Shown here: one piece after another, positions 1 to 7,840 of the stretch
Numbering within the stretch: the stretch's first letter is position 1
Layout of the letters: the number at the start of each line of letters is the position of its first letter
Source: Betaproteobacteria bacterium
GTDB lineage: Bacteria > Pseudomonadota > Gammaproteobacteria > Burkholderiales > Usitatibacteraceae
Assembly (NCBI GenBank): GCA_016720855.1
Contig: JADKJU010000003.1
Location: forward strand, 620,001 to 684,000
Length of the DNA: 64,000 nucleotides
Direction of reading: 5' to 3'
The notes under the pieces: model-generated
Database searches by the model: none
What the model saw: only the letters and a program-made list of their open reading frames with translations
Told to the model about the DNA's origin: nothing
Program-made: the position numbers and the translations under genes

Positions 1-450
1 GATCGGGTGGACGAACGCGGTGATGTCCCCGCCAAGGACCGCGATCTCGCGCACGATCGTCGCCGACAGGAAGAGATAACGGTCCGAGGGCGTGAGAAAG
101 AGCGTCTCCACCCCGGGCGCCAGGGTGCGGTTCATGCCCGCGAGCTGGAACTCGTACTCGAAATCCGACACGGCCCTCAGGCCGCGCAGGATCACGCCGG
201 CCTGGTGCTCGTGGACGAACTCCGAGAGCAGGCCCGCGAACCCCAGGACCTTCACGTTCGAGTAGGCGGCGAGGATTTCCGTCGCGATGCGCACGCGCTC
301 CTCGAGCGAGAAGAACGGGCGTTTCGCCTGGCTGTGGGCGACCCCCACGATCACCTCGTCGAAGAGCCGCGAGGCCCGATGGACGATATCCTCGTGCCCG
401 TTCGTGATCGGGTCGAAGGTTCCGGGATAGACGGCGCGCTTGATGGTCAT
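1..450 (-). CDS. coaD: Phosphopantetheine adenylyltransferase (partial, C-terminus off window)
   Basis: Catalyses the fourth step of coenzyme A synthesis, joining ATP and 4'-phosphopantetheine to give dephospho-CoA in the cytoplasm. The minus strand reads MTIKRAVYPGTFDPITNGH at the start, the nucleotidyltransferase (T/H)xGH signature of the family, followed further on by the conserved SDRYLFLSATIVRE stretch. About 150 of the usual roughly 160 residues are present; the gene runs off the left edge. Its ATG overlaps the rsmD stop (TCAT at 447-450 read in reverse), so the two are translationally coupled. The rsmD-coaD pairing is common in proteobacteria. Confidence 0.95.
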   Translation of the reverse strand, partial: MTIKRAVYPGTFDPITNGHEDIVHRASRLFDEVIVGVAHSQAKRPFFSLEERVRIATEILAAYSNVKVLGFAGLLSEFVHEHQAGVILRGLRAVSDFEYEFQLAGMNRTLAPGVETLFLTPSDRYLFLSATIVREIAVLGGDITAFVHPI

Positions 451-1082
451 GGTTCGTTTTCCTGTCGGGCCGGCTCGCCGGCCTGCCCTGCGAATTCGTA
501 GAGCGCGAACTTCACGGCGCCCGCGGCGCCCTCGCGCAGCCTGGTCCATCGCGAAGACGGCGCCTGCAGTGCCGTGGGCGCCTCCACGTAAACCCTTGCG
601 CCGGGATTGAGCCTGTGCTCGAGCGCCTCGAGCGCGGGCGCGGCGAGCCCCGAGGCATAGGGCGGGTCCACGAAGGCGATATCGTAACGCCCGCCGGGCC
701 TGGCGAGCCACGTAATCGCGTCGGCCAGCACCACCTCGACGCCTTCGCCTGCACCCAGTTCCTGCGCCGAACGCCTGAGCTGTTCGAACACCTTCCGGTC
801 GCGCTCGACGAGGACCACGCGGCCGGCCCCGCGCGATTTCGCCTCGAAACCGAGCGCCCCGCTGCCCGCGAAGAGGTCCACGCAGGCCAGCCCGGGCAGC
901 CGCTGCCCGAGCCAGTTGAAGAGCGTCTCGCGGACGCGATCGGGCGTGGGGCGCAGCCCTTCGGCATCGGGAAAATGCACGACCCGGCTGCGCCACAGGC
1001 CGCCGACGATGCGAAGGCGGTTCACCCTCGCGCCGGGTCGGCCCGGCTTCGGCTCGTTCGCGATTCGGCGCGCGGCGGTCAT
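447..1082 (-). CDS. rsmD: 16S rRNA (guanine966-N2)-methyltransferase RsmD
   Basis: Methylates N2 of G966 in 16S rRNA using S-adenosylmethionine. The 211-residue product has the family layout: an RIVGGLWRSR N-terminal stretch that binds RNA, the SAM-binding VDLFAGSGALGFEAKSRGA loop, and the catalytic DPPY motif (FVDPPYASG). The first in-frame ATG is used; a start a few codons later at the V of VNRLRIVGG would also suit the family. It is divergent from ftsY across a 64-bp gap and overlaps coaD by 4 bp. Confidence 0.95.
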   Translation of the reverse strand: MTAARRIANEPKPGRPGARVNRLRIVGGLWRSRVVHFPDAEGLRPTPDRVRETLFNWLGQRLPGLACVDLFAGSGALGFEAKSRGAGRVVLVERDRKVFEQLRRSAQELGAGEGVEVVLADAITWLARPGGRYDIAFVDPPYASGLAAPALEALEHRLNPGARVYVEAPTALQAPSSRWTRLREGAAGAVKFALYEFAGQAGEPARQENEP

Positions 1083-1146
1083 CGCGGGCGATCATACCGT
1101 AAAATAATCGCGACTCCTCCCCTCGCGGCGCACCGGGCCGCAGCCC

Positions 1147-2094
1147 ATGTTCTCCCTCGGATCGAAGCAACCGGACGACGCTTCCGCGTCAGACTGGAAA
1201 TCCCGCCTGAAGCGCGGGCTCGCGCTCACGGGTGAGCGCCTGAAGCAGGTGGCGGGCATCTTCAAGGCGCACCCGAAGATCGACGAGGCGCTGTACGAGG
1301 CGCTCGAAGGCCAGCTTCTCGCGGCCGACGTGGGCGTGCACGCGACCGCGCACCTGATCGGCTGCCTGCGCAAGGCCGCCCACGACAAGCGCCTGGAGGA
1401 CGGCGCGCAGCTCGAGGCCGAGTTGCGACAGGCGCTGGCAGCACTCCTGGCGCCGCTGCAAACGCCCCAGGCCACCGCGATGCCCAAACCCTTCGTGATC
1501 CTGCTCGCCGGGGTGAACGGCGCCGGCAAGACCACCACCATCGGCAAGCTCACCCGGCGCTTCCAGTCGCAGGGCCTCACTGTCCTGCTCGCGGCCGGCG
1601 ACACGTTTCGCGCTGCGGCGCGCGAGCAGCTGCAGTCCTGGGGCGCCCGCCACGGCGTCACCGTCGTCTCCCAGGAAGGGGGCGATTCCGCCGCGGTCAT
1701 CTTCGACGCCATCCAGTCGGCCCGCGCGAAGGGCATTGACGTGGTCCTCGCCGACACCGCCGGGCGGCTGCCGACGCAGCTGAACCTCATGGAGGAGATC
1801 CGCAAGGTGAAGCGCGTCATCGCCAAGGCCGATCCCGCCGCACCGCACGAGATCTGGCTGGTCCTCGACGCCAACACGGGGCAGAACGCGGTGGCGCAAG
1901 TGAAGGCGTTCGACGCGGCGCTCGCGCTCACCGGGCTCATCGTGACCAAGCTCGACGGCACCGCGAAGGGCGGCTCCCTCGCCGCGATCGCGCGCGAGCA
2001 CCCGGTGCCCATCCGTTTCATCGGCATCGGGGAAAAACCCGAGGACCTGCGTCCCTTCGTCGCCGCCGAATTCGTGGACGCGCTCTTCGAATGA
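1147..2094 (+). CDS. ftsY: Signal recognition particle receptor FtsY
   Basis: SRP receptor GTPase that docks ribosome-SRP complexes at the inner membrane for co-translational insertion. The 315-residue protein has a short basic N-terminus, the NG domain, the P-loop GVNGAGKTTT (about 122-131), DTAGR (203-207) and the TKLDGTAKGG guanine-specificity motif (from 267). It lacks the long acidic A domain of E. coli FtsY, which is usual for short betaproteobacterial versions. It is the first gene of ftsY-ftsE-ftsX and overlaps ftsE by 4 bp. Confidence 0.97.
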   Translation: MFSLGSKQPDDASASDWKSRLKRGLALTGERLKQVAGIFKAHPKIDEALYEALEGQLLAADVGVHATAHLIGCLRKAAHDKRLEDGAQLEAELRQALAALLAPLQTPQATAMPKPFVILLAGVNGAGKTTTIGKLTRRFQSQGLTVLLAAGDTFRAAAREQLQSWGARHGVTVVSQEGGDSAAVIFDAIQSARAKGIDVVLADTAGRLPTQLNLMEEIRKVKRVIAKADPAAPHEIWLVLDANTGQNAVAQVKAFDAALALTGLIVTKLDGTAKGGSLAAIAREHPVPIRFIGIGEKPEDLRPFVAAEFVDALFE

Positions 2095-2756
2095 TCCAGT
2101 TCTCCGCGGTCGCCAAGCGCTATCCGGGCGGGCACGAGGCGCTGCACGACGTGACGTTCGAGGTGGGCACGGGCGAGCTGGTCGTGGTCACCGGGCACTC
2201 GGGCGCGGGAAAGTCCACGCTCCTGAAGCTGGCCTCCGGCATCGAGCGCGCCTCCCGCGGCAGCGTCGTGGTCAACGGCCAGAACCTCTCTTCGCTGGGC
2301 GAGACGGCGCTCGCCATCCTGCGGCGACACATCGGGTTCGTGTTCCAGGATCACAAGCTGCTCTTCGACCGGCCGGCATGGGACAACGTGGCCCTGCCGC
2401 TGCGCATCGCCGGGGCCAGTGCCGACGACGCGGGGCGGCGCGTGCGCGCAGCCCTCGACAAGGTGGGCCTCCTGGGCAAGGAGAAGGCGATGCCGATCAC
2501 GCTTTCCGGCGGCGAGCAGCAGCGGCTGTGCATCGCGCGCGCGATCGTGAACCGGCCCGCGATCCTGGTGGCCGACGAGCCGACCGGAAACCTCGACGCC
2601 GATTCCTCCCACGCGATCCTCGAGCTCTTCCTTTCGTTCAACCGCGTGGGCGTGACGGTGCTCCTGTCGACCCACGACGAGTCCTCGCTCGCGCAGCTCG
2701 GCGGGCGGCGGCTCGCAATCGCGGGCGGCCAGCTCGTGGCCGGAACCCCCGCATGA
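2091..2756 (+). CDS. ftsE: Cell division ATP-binding protein FtsE
   Basis: ATPase subunit of the FtsEX complex, which transmits cytoplasmic ATP hydrolysis through FtsX to activate periplasmic peptidoglycan hydrolases at the septum. The 221-residue protein shows Walker A GHSGAGKST (35-43), the ABC signature LSGGEQQR (138-145) and Walker B ILVADEP (158-164). The length is typical of FtsE. Start and stop overlap ftsY and ftsX by 4 bp each, giving tight translational coupling. Confidence 0.97.
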   Translation: MIQFSAVAKRYPGGHEALHDVTFEVGTGELVVVTGHSGAGKSTLLKLASGIERASRGSVVVNGQNLSSLGETALAILRRHIGFVFQDHKLLFDRPAWDNVALPLRIAGASADDAGRRVRAALDKVGLLGKEKAMPITLSGGEQQRLCIARAIVNRPAILVADEPTGNLDADSSHAILELFLSFNRVGVTVLLSTHDESSLAQLGGRRLAIAGGQLVAGTPA

Positions 2757-3664
2757 AGACCTGGCTTCGCGTGCATCGCCTGGCGCTCGCCGATGCCACG
2801 CGCCGCATCGCAGCCCAGCCCCTGGCCAGCACGCTCGCCATTGGCGTCATCGCGCTGGCGGTGGCCTTGCCCGTTCTCGCGTTGGCGCTCGTGGGGAGCG
2901 TGTCGCGAGCGACGATGGGGCTCGACACCGACCCGCACGTGAACGTCTTTCTCGCCCTCGATGCGACCGACGAGGACGTGCGCCGCGTCGAGGCCGCGCT
3001 CAAGGCCCACGCGGAGACCTCCTCCGTGCGCTTCGTGTCGCGCACCACGGCGCTGGAGGAACTCAAGTCCACCTCGCACCTCGCGGAGCTCCTGGCAAAC
3101 CTCGACCGCAACCCCCTCCCGCACGCTTTTTCCGTGCGCACGAAGACGAGCGACGCCGCCCGGCTGGGCGCGGCCCGGGCCGAATGGTCGAAGCTCCCCA
3201 AGGTCGATCAGGTATCGGCCGAGTTCGAGTGGGCCGAGAAAATCTCGCACTGGACCCGGTTTGCGGAGCGCGCGCTTGCCGGCCTGGCGATCATGCTTGC
3301 CGCGGCGGTCCTATTCATCGTCGGCCACCTCATCCGCCTGCAGGTGCTCACGATGAAGGACGAGATCGAAGTGAGCCAGCTCATCGGCGCCACGGCGGCA
3401 GACGTCCGGCGGCCGTTCATCTATCACGGTTTCCTCCAGGGGCTGGCGGCGGGACTGGCAGCCGTGGGACTGGCAGGGCTCGTAGTCGCCTGGCTCAATT
3501 CGGAGCTGCTAGCCCTCACTTCTTCATATGCCTATGAATTCAAAGTTGTTTTTCTGGATACACCCACCGCCATGGCGGTCGTACTTGCCGTGGCGAGCCT
3601 GGCAATCGCGGGCGCCTGGCTGTCGGTTTCGCGCGAGCTTAAGCAGTTCTCGGGCCGGATTTGA
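2753..3664 (+). CDS. ftsX: Cell division protein FtsX
   Basis: Membrane partner of FtsE; it does not transport but signals to septal amidase activators. From the ATG overlapping the ftsE stop the product is 303 residues. There is one transmembrane segment near residues 25-50, a periplasmic domain (starting around the DTDPHVNVFLALD region), then three more membrane segments near the C-terminus. Last gene of the ftsYEX operon; the CIRCE element and rpoH follow within 70 bp. Confidence 0.95.
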   Translation: MKTWLRVHRLALADATRRIAAQPLASTLAIGVIALAVALPVLALALVGSVSRATMGLDTDPHVNVFLALDATDEDVRRVEAALKAHAETSSVRFVSRTTALEELKSTSHLAELLANLDRNPLPHAFSVRTKTSDAARLGAARAEWSKLPKVDQVSAEFEWAEKISHWTRFAERALAGLAIMLAAAVLFIVGHLIRLQVLTMKDEIEVSQLIGATAADVRRPFIYHGFLQGLAAGLAAVGLAGLVVAWLNSELLALTSSYAYEFKVVFLDTPTAMAVVLAVASLAIAGAWLSVSRELKQFSGRI

Positions 3665-3680
3665 GGAACCTCGGGGGCAA

Positions 3681-3707
3681 TTAGCACTCAAATACCCCGA
3701 GTGCTAA
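3681..3707 (+). promoter_or_regulatory. Perfect CIRCE operator (HrcA binding site) in the rpoH leader
   Basis: TTAGCACTC at 3681-3689, a 9-base spacer, and GAGTGCTAA at 3699-3707: an exact match to the CIRCE consensus TTAGCACTC-N9-GAGTGCTAA bound by the heat-shock repressor HrcA. It ends 23 bases before the rpoH ATG. It therefore lies in the promoter or leader of rpoH and implies that HrcA represses synthesis of sigma-32. Confidence 0.93.
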
Positions 3708-3730
3708 AATACGCGAAGGAGGATGACCGA

Positions 3731-4582
3731 ATGACCAGTGCGACCTTGCCCGTTCTTTCACCTGTTTCCAGCCTGGAGGGCTACGTCCAGGCCGTAAATG
3801 CGATCCCGCTGCTCAGCGTGGAGCGCGAGGTGGAGTTGGGACGCCGCCTGCGCGAAACCGAGGATCTCACCGCGGCCCGCGACCTGGTCCTGTCGCACCT
3901 GCGGCTGGTGGTGTCCGTTGCGCGCAATTACATGGGGTACGGCCTGCCGCAGGCCGACCTGATCCAGGAGGGCAACCTCGGCCTCATGAAGGCGGTTCGC
4001 CGCTTCGATCCGAACCGCGGCGTGCGCCTCGCCTCCTTCGCCATCCACTGGATCAAGGCGGAGATCCACGAATACATCCTGCGTAACTGGCGGCTGGTCA
4101 AGGTCGCCACGACCAAGGCGCAGAGAAAGCTCTTCTTCAACCTGCGCAGCATGAAGAAATCGACCGCCACGCTCTCGCCGAGCGAGGTCCGTGACATGGC
4201 CGAGACCCTTTCGGTGAAGGAAAGCGACGTCGTCGAGATGGAGCAGCGCATGCAGGGCCGTGAACTGTCGATCGACCCGGCTCCGGAAGACGGCGAAGAG
4301 CGGGTGGGCCCGATCGCGTTCCTGGCGGATGCCTCCGAGGGCCCTGCCGAGTCCGTCGAACGCCGGCAGACCGAAGGCCTCGAAACAGCAGGGCTTGCGA
4401 AGGCGTTGGCTAACCTGGACGCGCGCAGCCGCCGCATCATCGAGGCGCGCTGGCTGGCCGATGGCGAGACGAAGACGCTGCATGAGCTCGCGGACGAGTT
4501 CGGCGTATCTGCGGAGCGCATTCGCCAGATCGAGGCGAAGGCCCTGCAGAAGATGAAGGGCAGCCTCGCCGCGCTTCGCTAG
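3731..4582 (+). CDS. rpoH: RNA polymerase heat-shock sigma factor RpoH (sigma-32)
   Basis: Directs RNA polymerase to heat-shock promoters. The 283-residue product carries the region 2 sequence GYGLPQADLIQEGN, the RpoH-specific box QRKLFFNLR, and a region 4 helix-turn-helix ending in SAERIRQIEAKALQKM. The ATG at 3731 is chosen because a strong AGGAGG lies about 9 bases upstream and the product then aligns with family N-termini; the upstream in-frame ATG at 3701 lies inside the CIRCE operator. A terminator-like palindrome follows directly. Confidence 0.97.
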   Translation: MTSATLPVLSPVSSLEGYVQAVNAIPLLSVEREVELGRRLRETEDLTAARDLVLSHLRLVVSVARNYMGYGLPQADLIQEGNLGLMKAVRRFDPNRGVRLASFAIHWIKAEIHEYILRNWRLVKVATTKAQRKLFFNLRSMKKSTATLSPSEVRDMAETLSVKESDVVEMEQRMQGRELSIDPAPEDGEERVGPIAFLADASEGPAESVERRQTEGLETAGLAKALANLDARSRRIIEARWLADGETKTLHELADEFGVSAERIRQIEAKALQKMKGSLAALR

Positions 4583-4607
4583 AAAAAAGGGGACAGTCCC
4601 CTTTTTT
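4583..4607. terminator. Bidirectional intrinsic terminator between rpoH and sco
   Basis: Perfect inverted repeat with 11-bp arms, AAAAAAGGGGA and TCCCCTTTTTT, around a CAG loop. It begins at the rpoH stop and ends 2 bases before the sco stop on the opposite strand, so it can terminate both converging transcripts. It shares AAAAAGGGGACAG with the longer palindrome at 7751. Confidence 0.8.
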
Positions 4608-4609
4608 AC

Positions 4610-5209
4610 TCAGGAGTTGAGCAGGATCTTCAGGTCCGAGGCGATCCTGTCGGCGGGAGCCCCATATGGAAGCATGAGGCGCAGCCGCCCATTCGTGTCG
4701 AAGACGAGCGTCTGCGCCGAATGGTCGACCGTGTACGACTCCGGCGTCTTCCCCGGCCGCTCGGCCGCGTAGATCTTGAAATCCTTCGTGACCTTCGCCG
4801 TCGCTGCGGCGTCCCCGTAGAGCCCCAGGAACGTGGGGTTGAACGCGGGCACGTAGTTCTTCAGGAGCTCCGGGGTGTCCCGCCTTGGATCCACGGTCAC
4901 GAACAGCACCTGCACGCGCTGGGCATCGGGCCCGAGCGCCCGCAACGCGTTCGCCATGTCCGAGAGCGTCGTCGGGCAGACATCCGGACAATGGGTGTAG
5001 CCGAAGAAGAGCGCGACGACCTTGCCGCGAAAATCGGCGAGCGTGCGCTCCTTGCCGTCGTGGTCGGTCAGGCGGAAGTCGGGACCGAGGTCGGAGCCGG
5101 TGATGTCCACGCCGTGGAAGGGCGTCGCCTGCCAGGGCAGGAGCTTGTCGCATCCGGCGGCCACCAGGGACGCCAGCGCCAGGCCGAGGATTTCGCGGCG
5201 CTTCGTCAC
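4610..5209 (-). CDS. SCO1/SenC-type copper chaperone for cytochrome oxidase
   Basis: Delivers copper to the CuA site of oxidase subunit II in the periplasm. From the GTG at 5209 the product is 199 residues. It has an N-terminal lipoprotein-like signal ending in VAAGC, the thioredoxin-fold copper motif CPDVCPT (about 74-80), VTVDPRRDTPE, and a conserved distal His (VDHSA). The GTG overlaps the cyoE stop as GTGA, which fixes the start. It is the last gene of the oxidase assembly cluster. Confidence 0.93.
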   Translation of the reverse strand: MTKRREILGLALASLVAAGCDKLLPWQATPFHGVDITGSDLGPDFRLTDHDGKERTLADFRGKVVALFFGYTHCPDVCPTTLSDMANALRALGPDAQRVQVLFVTVDPRRDTPELLKNYVPAFNPTFLGLYGDAAATAKVTKDFKIYAAERPGKTPESYTVDHSAQTLVFDTNGRLRLMLPYGAPADRIASDLKILLNS

Positions 5210-6108
5210 GGCCACGGCAGCCACGGCAGGTAATGATCGACCATCAGCGCCGCGAACAGCATGGCCAGGTAGAAGATCGAATAGCTGAAGGTGCGCTTCG
5301 CCAGCGAGTCGGTGTAGGTCACGTAGATCGCCACGGCATAGACGAGGAAGACCGCATCGAGCACCAGCGCCGAGCCCAGGTAGAAGAGCCCGGACATCCC
5401 GGTCGCGAAGGGCAGCAGGGTCGTCGCCACCATGATCAGCGTGTAGAGCAGCAGGTGCAACCGCGTGTACTCCTCGCCGTGGGTGACGGGAAGCATCGGG
5501 ATGCCGGCGTGCTCGTACTCCCGGCGCCGGTAGAGGGCGAGCGCCCAGAAGTGCGGCGGCGTCCACGCGAAAATGATGAGGAAGAGCAGCAGCGGCTGAT
5601 ACGGTACGTCGCCAGTGATCGCGGCCCAGCCCAGCACCGGCGGCATCGCCCCCGAGGCGCCGCCGATCACGATGTTCTGCGGCGTCGCCGGCTTGAGTAT
5701 CACGGTGTACACGATCGCATAGCCCACGAACGTGGCAAGCGTGAGCCACATCGTGAGCGGGTTGACCGCGTGCCAGAGGATGGCAAGTCCGAGGCCGCCG
5801 ACGGCGCCGGACATGAGGAGGATCTGCGCCGTGGTGATCGAGCCGATCACCGTGGGCCTTCCCCGCGTGCGCGCCATCACGGCATCCAGCTTCTGCTCGA
5901 CAAGGCAGTTGAACGCCGCCGCCGCGCCCGCCACGAGGGCGATGCCCACCGTGCCGAAGAGTGTGGGCAATGCGGGCGGCAGCCCCGGCGCCGCGAGCAG
6001 CATGCCGATCACCGCGGTGAAGACGATGAGCGACACGACGCGCGGCTTCGTCAGGCGCCAGAACTGGCCCAGAACGTCCGTCACGCCCGGTATCGCGTGC
6101 GCCGTCAT
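5206..6108 (-). CDS. cyoE: Protoheme IX farnesyltransferase (heme O synthase)
   Basis: Adds a farnesyl group to heme B to make heme O, the precursor of heme A in aa3 oxidases (also called ctaB). The 300-residue polytopic membrane protein has the UbiA-family motif FNCLVEQKLDAVMARTRGRP near residue 80 and a second acidic motif around YRRREYEHAGIPMLP. The ATG at 6108 has AGGGAA upstream. The heme A synthase gene ctaA, usually adjacent, is not here: only 110 bp separate cyoE from the next gene upstream. Confidence 0.96.
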   Translation of the reverse strand: MTAHAIPGVTDVLGQFWRLTKPRVVSLIVFTAVIGMLLAAPGLPPALPTLFGTVGIALVAGAAAAFNCLVEQKLDAVMARTRGRPTVIGSITTAQILLMSGAVGGLGLAILWHAVNPLTMWLTLATFVGYAIVYTVILKPATPQNIVIGGASGAMPPVLGWAAITGDVPYQPLLLFLIIFAWTPPHFWALALYRRREYEHAGIPMLPVTHGEEYTRLHLLLYTLIMVATTLLPFATGMSGLFYLGSALVLDAVFLVYAVAIYVTYTDSLAKRTFSYSIFYLAMLFAALMVDHYLPWLPWP

Positions 6109-6218
6109 CGATGAATTCCCTGTCGCATGGCTGGCATCGCCCCTGTTCGCCCTTCGTAGCGGGTCGGTGATTATACCGTCCGGGCATCCGTCCCCGGGCA
6201 TGGCGCGGCGTGGGAGCC

Positions 6219-6779
6219 CTAGCCGATCTGGGAAGCCTTGAGGAGCCGCTCCAGGTCCTTGAGCATCCGCCGCGGTTCGGCGTTGGCGGGAAACCGCATC
6301 ATCACATTGCCCCGCGGATCCACGAGGTAGAAGTGCGCGCGGTCGTTGACCGGGGCGGTTGGCAACGCCAGGCCGGAGGGCGGCGTGATGGCCACCGTGC
6401 CCGCGTAGGGCTCCAGCGCCTCGGGCGCCAGCGGCCGCGTGTCGTCGGCGACAAAGACGCGCGCCACGCGGGCAGCGTTGCGGCCGAGCATGAGGCGAAT
6501 CTGCCGCATCAGAACGAGCTTGGCGACGCACGACTCCGGGCACGCCCCGGAATCGGAGGCGATGAGCACCCACTTGCCGCGCAGCTCCTCGAACCGGAAG
6601 GCGGCGCCGTCCGCGCGCAGGAACTGCGTCGTGGTGATCGGTGGCGGAGGCGCGAGGAGCTCCCCGTAATTGGCGGTCGCCTCGGGCCGGAAGAAGTGAT
6701 AGGCGAGCATCGAGGCCGCGATGGGCGCCGCGAAGAGCGCCATGATCGCCAGCAGCTTCAAGCGCGCGCTGCCGATCAC
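6219..6779 (-). CDS. Membrane-anchored thioredoxin-fold-like oxidase assembly protein
   Basis: 186-residue product of the conserved but poorly characterised gene that sits next to SURF1 in betaproteobacterial oxidase clusters. It has one N-terminal membrane segment (LLAIMALFAAPIAASMLAYH), then FRFEELRGKWVLIASDSGAC with a CxxxC (CPESC) arrangement like SCO proteins, and FYLVDPRGNVMMRF near the end. A GTG overlapping the SURF1 stop (GTGA) sets the start. A redox or metallochaperone role is inferred from the fold and position only. Confidence 0.8.
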   Translation of the reverse strand: MIGSARLKLLAIMALFAAPIAASMLAYHFFRPEATANYGELLAPPPPITTTQFLRADGAAFRFEELRGKWVLIASDSGACPESCVAKLVLMRQIRLMLGRNAARVARVFVADDTRPLAPEALEPYAGTVAITPPSGLALPTAPVNDRAHFYLVDPRGNVMMRFPANAEPRRMLKDLERLLKASQIG

Positions 6780-7501
6780 GGCGCAGCCTTTCGCAGGTTG
6801 ACGGCCACCCAGAGCGCCGCCACGGTCGCGGCGAGTGCGAACCACGTGAGGGAATATTCGCGGTGCTTGGCGATTCCCGCATCGGGCGTCTCCTCGACCG
6901 CGACGAGCCCGGCTCCGGGCGGCGAAGCCAGGATCTCCACCGGCAGCACGTCGCGCTTCGCGCGGGAGGCGTAGCGCTCGATCGAGAGGTTCTGCCACAC
7001 CGTGCCTGAAACCGTCTCCGCCGAGAGTTCGAGAACGCGGGCCGGCGGCACCGTCGCGAGCCCCTGAACCGTCTGGTCGCCTGCCGGGACGGGGACCTCG
7101 GGCGGCGCGGGATAGGCGGCGGATCGGGCGACCCAGCCGCGGTTCACGAGCACGAGCGCGCCGCCGTCCCCGATCGCGAGGGGCGTCATCACGTGGAACC
7201 CGGCTCGGCCTCCGTGGATCCGGTTGTCCACGAAGATCTGCCCCTCGGGGAGATAGCGTCCCTCCACCCGCACGCGCCGGAACAGGAGCTCATCGGCGGC
7301 GCGCACCATTCCCGTGAGCCGAACCGGGGCTCCCGCGACGCGTGCATCGAGGAGCGCCTGGCGCTGCGTCTTCTCCTCGGCGCGGCTCGCCTGCCACCGG
7401 CCGAGCGATATCGTGAGGGCGATCATCGCCAGGGCCGCCACCGTGGGAACAAGGCGCGGCGCAAAGACGAAACCCGCGATCCTCACCGGGGCGCCCTGCA
7501 C
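6776..7501 (-). CDS. SURF1-family cytochrome oxidase assembly protein
   Basis: 241-residue inner-membrane protein of the SURF1/Shy1 family, which helps insert heme A into subunit I. It has membrane segments at both ends (about 13-32 and near 215-235) with a periplasmic domain between them containing the family signatures GRWQASRAEEK, VEGRYLPEGQIFVDNR and GFHVMTPL. It overlaps the next gene by 4 bp and is divergent from the DUF2909 gene. Confidence 0.92.
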   Translation of the reverse strand: MQGAPVRIAGFVFAPRLVPTVAALAMIALTISLGRWQASRAEEKTQRQALLDARVAGAPVRLTGMVRAADELLFRRVRVEGRYLPEGQIFVDNRIHGGRAGFHVMTPLAIGDGGALVLVNRGWVARSAAYPAPPEVPVPAGDQTVQGLATVPPARVLELSAETVSGTVWQNLSIERYASRAKRDVLPVEILASPPGAGLVAVEETPDAGIAKHREYSLTWFALAATVAALWVAVNLRKAAP

Positions 7502-7552
7502 CGAGGCGCGTAAAATAGGCGCTCGCGGGCGGTTCCCGCGCGGATTCCCGCC

Positions 7553-7750
7553 ATGAAGATCGTCGTCATCCTGTTGCTTCTCGCCATTGTCGCGAGCCTG
7601 TTCTCGGGCCTGTACTTCGTTTACAAGGACAAGGGGGACTCGAACCGCGCGGTGGTCTCCCTCACCATCCGCATCGTGCTCTCGCTCACGGTATTCCTGA
7701 TACTCATCGGATCGTATTACTTCGGGCTGGTTCCGGGCGGGCGGCTGTAG
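7553..7750 (+). CDS. Twin-transmembrane small protein (DUF2909)
   Basis: 65 residues with two hydrophobic helices (about 3-24 and 38-60) joined by the basic/acidic loop VYKDKGDSNRA. The size, layout and position beside SURF1 and ctaE match the DUF2909 family of betaproteobacterial oxidase loci. Function unknown; presumably an accessory or assembly factor. It is the only plus-strand gene in the oxidase cluster and is followed at once by a long palindrome. Confidence 0.85.
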   Translation: MKIVVILLLLAIVASLFSGLYFVYKDKGDSNRAVVSLTIRIVLSLTVFLILIGSYYFGLVPGGRL

Positions 7751-7808
7751 AAAAAGGGGACAGACCCCATTTCCCCGAATCAGGGGAAATGGGGTCTGTC
7801 CCCTTTTT
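7751..7808. terminator. 58-bp perfect palindrome, bidirectional terminator
   Basis: Two 26-bp arms, starting AAAAAGGGGACAGACCCC and ending in its complement, enclose a 6-base loop GAATCA with no mismatch. It begins right after the stop of the DUF2909 gene and lies 32 bp from the ctaE stop on the other strand, so it can end both converging transcripts. The nested GGGGACAG/CTGTCCCC core is the same as in the 4583 palindrome and suggests a dispersed repeat family. Confidence 0.8.
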
Positions 7809-7840
7809 CCTTGCTGTCGCGGCGGCGTCCCGCGCGGGCG

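Noticed and set aside
1092..2675. Minus-strand frame of 527 codons opposite ftsY and ftsE
   Set aside because: Antisense shadow; low-complexity composition and no motif, while ftsY and ftsE are unmistakable.
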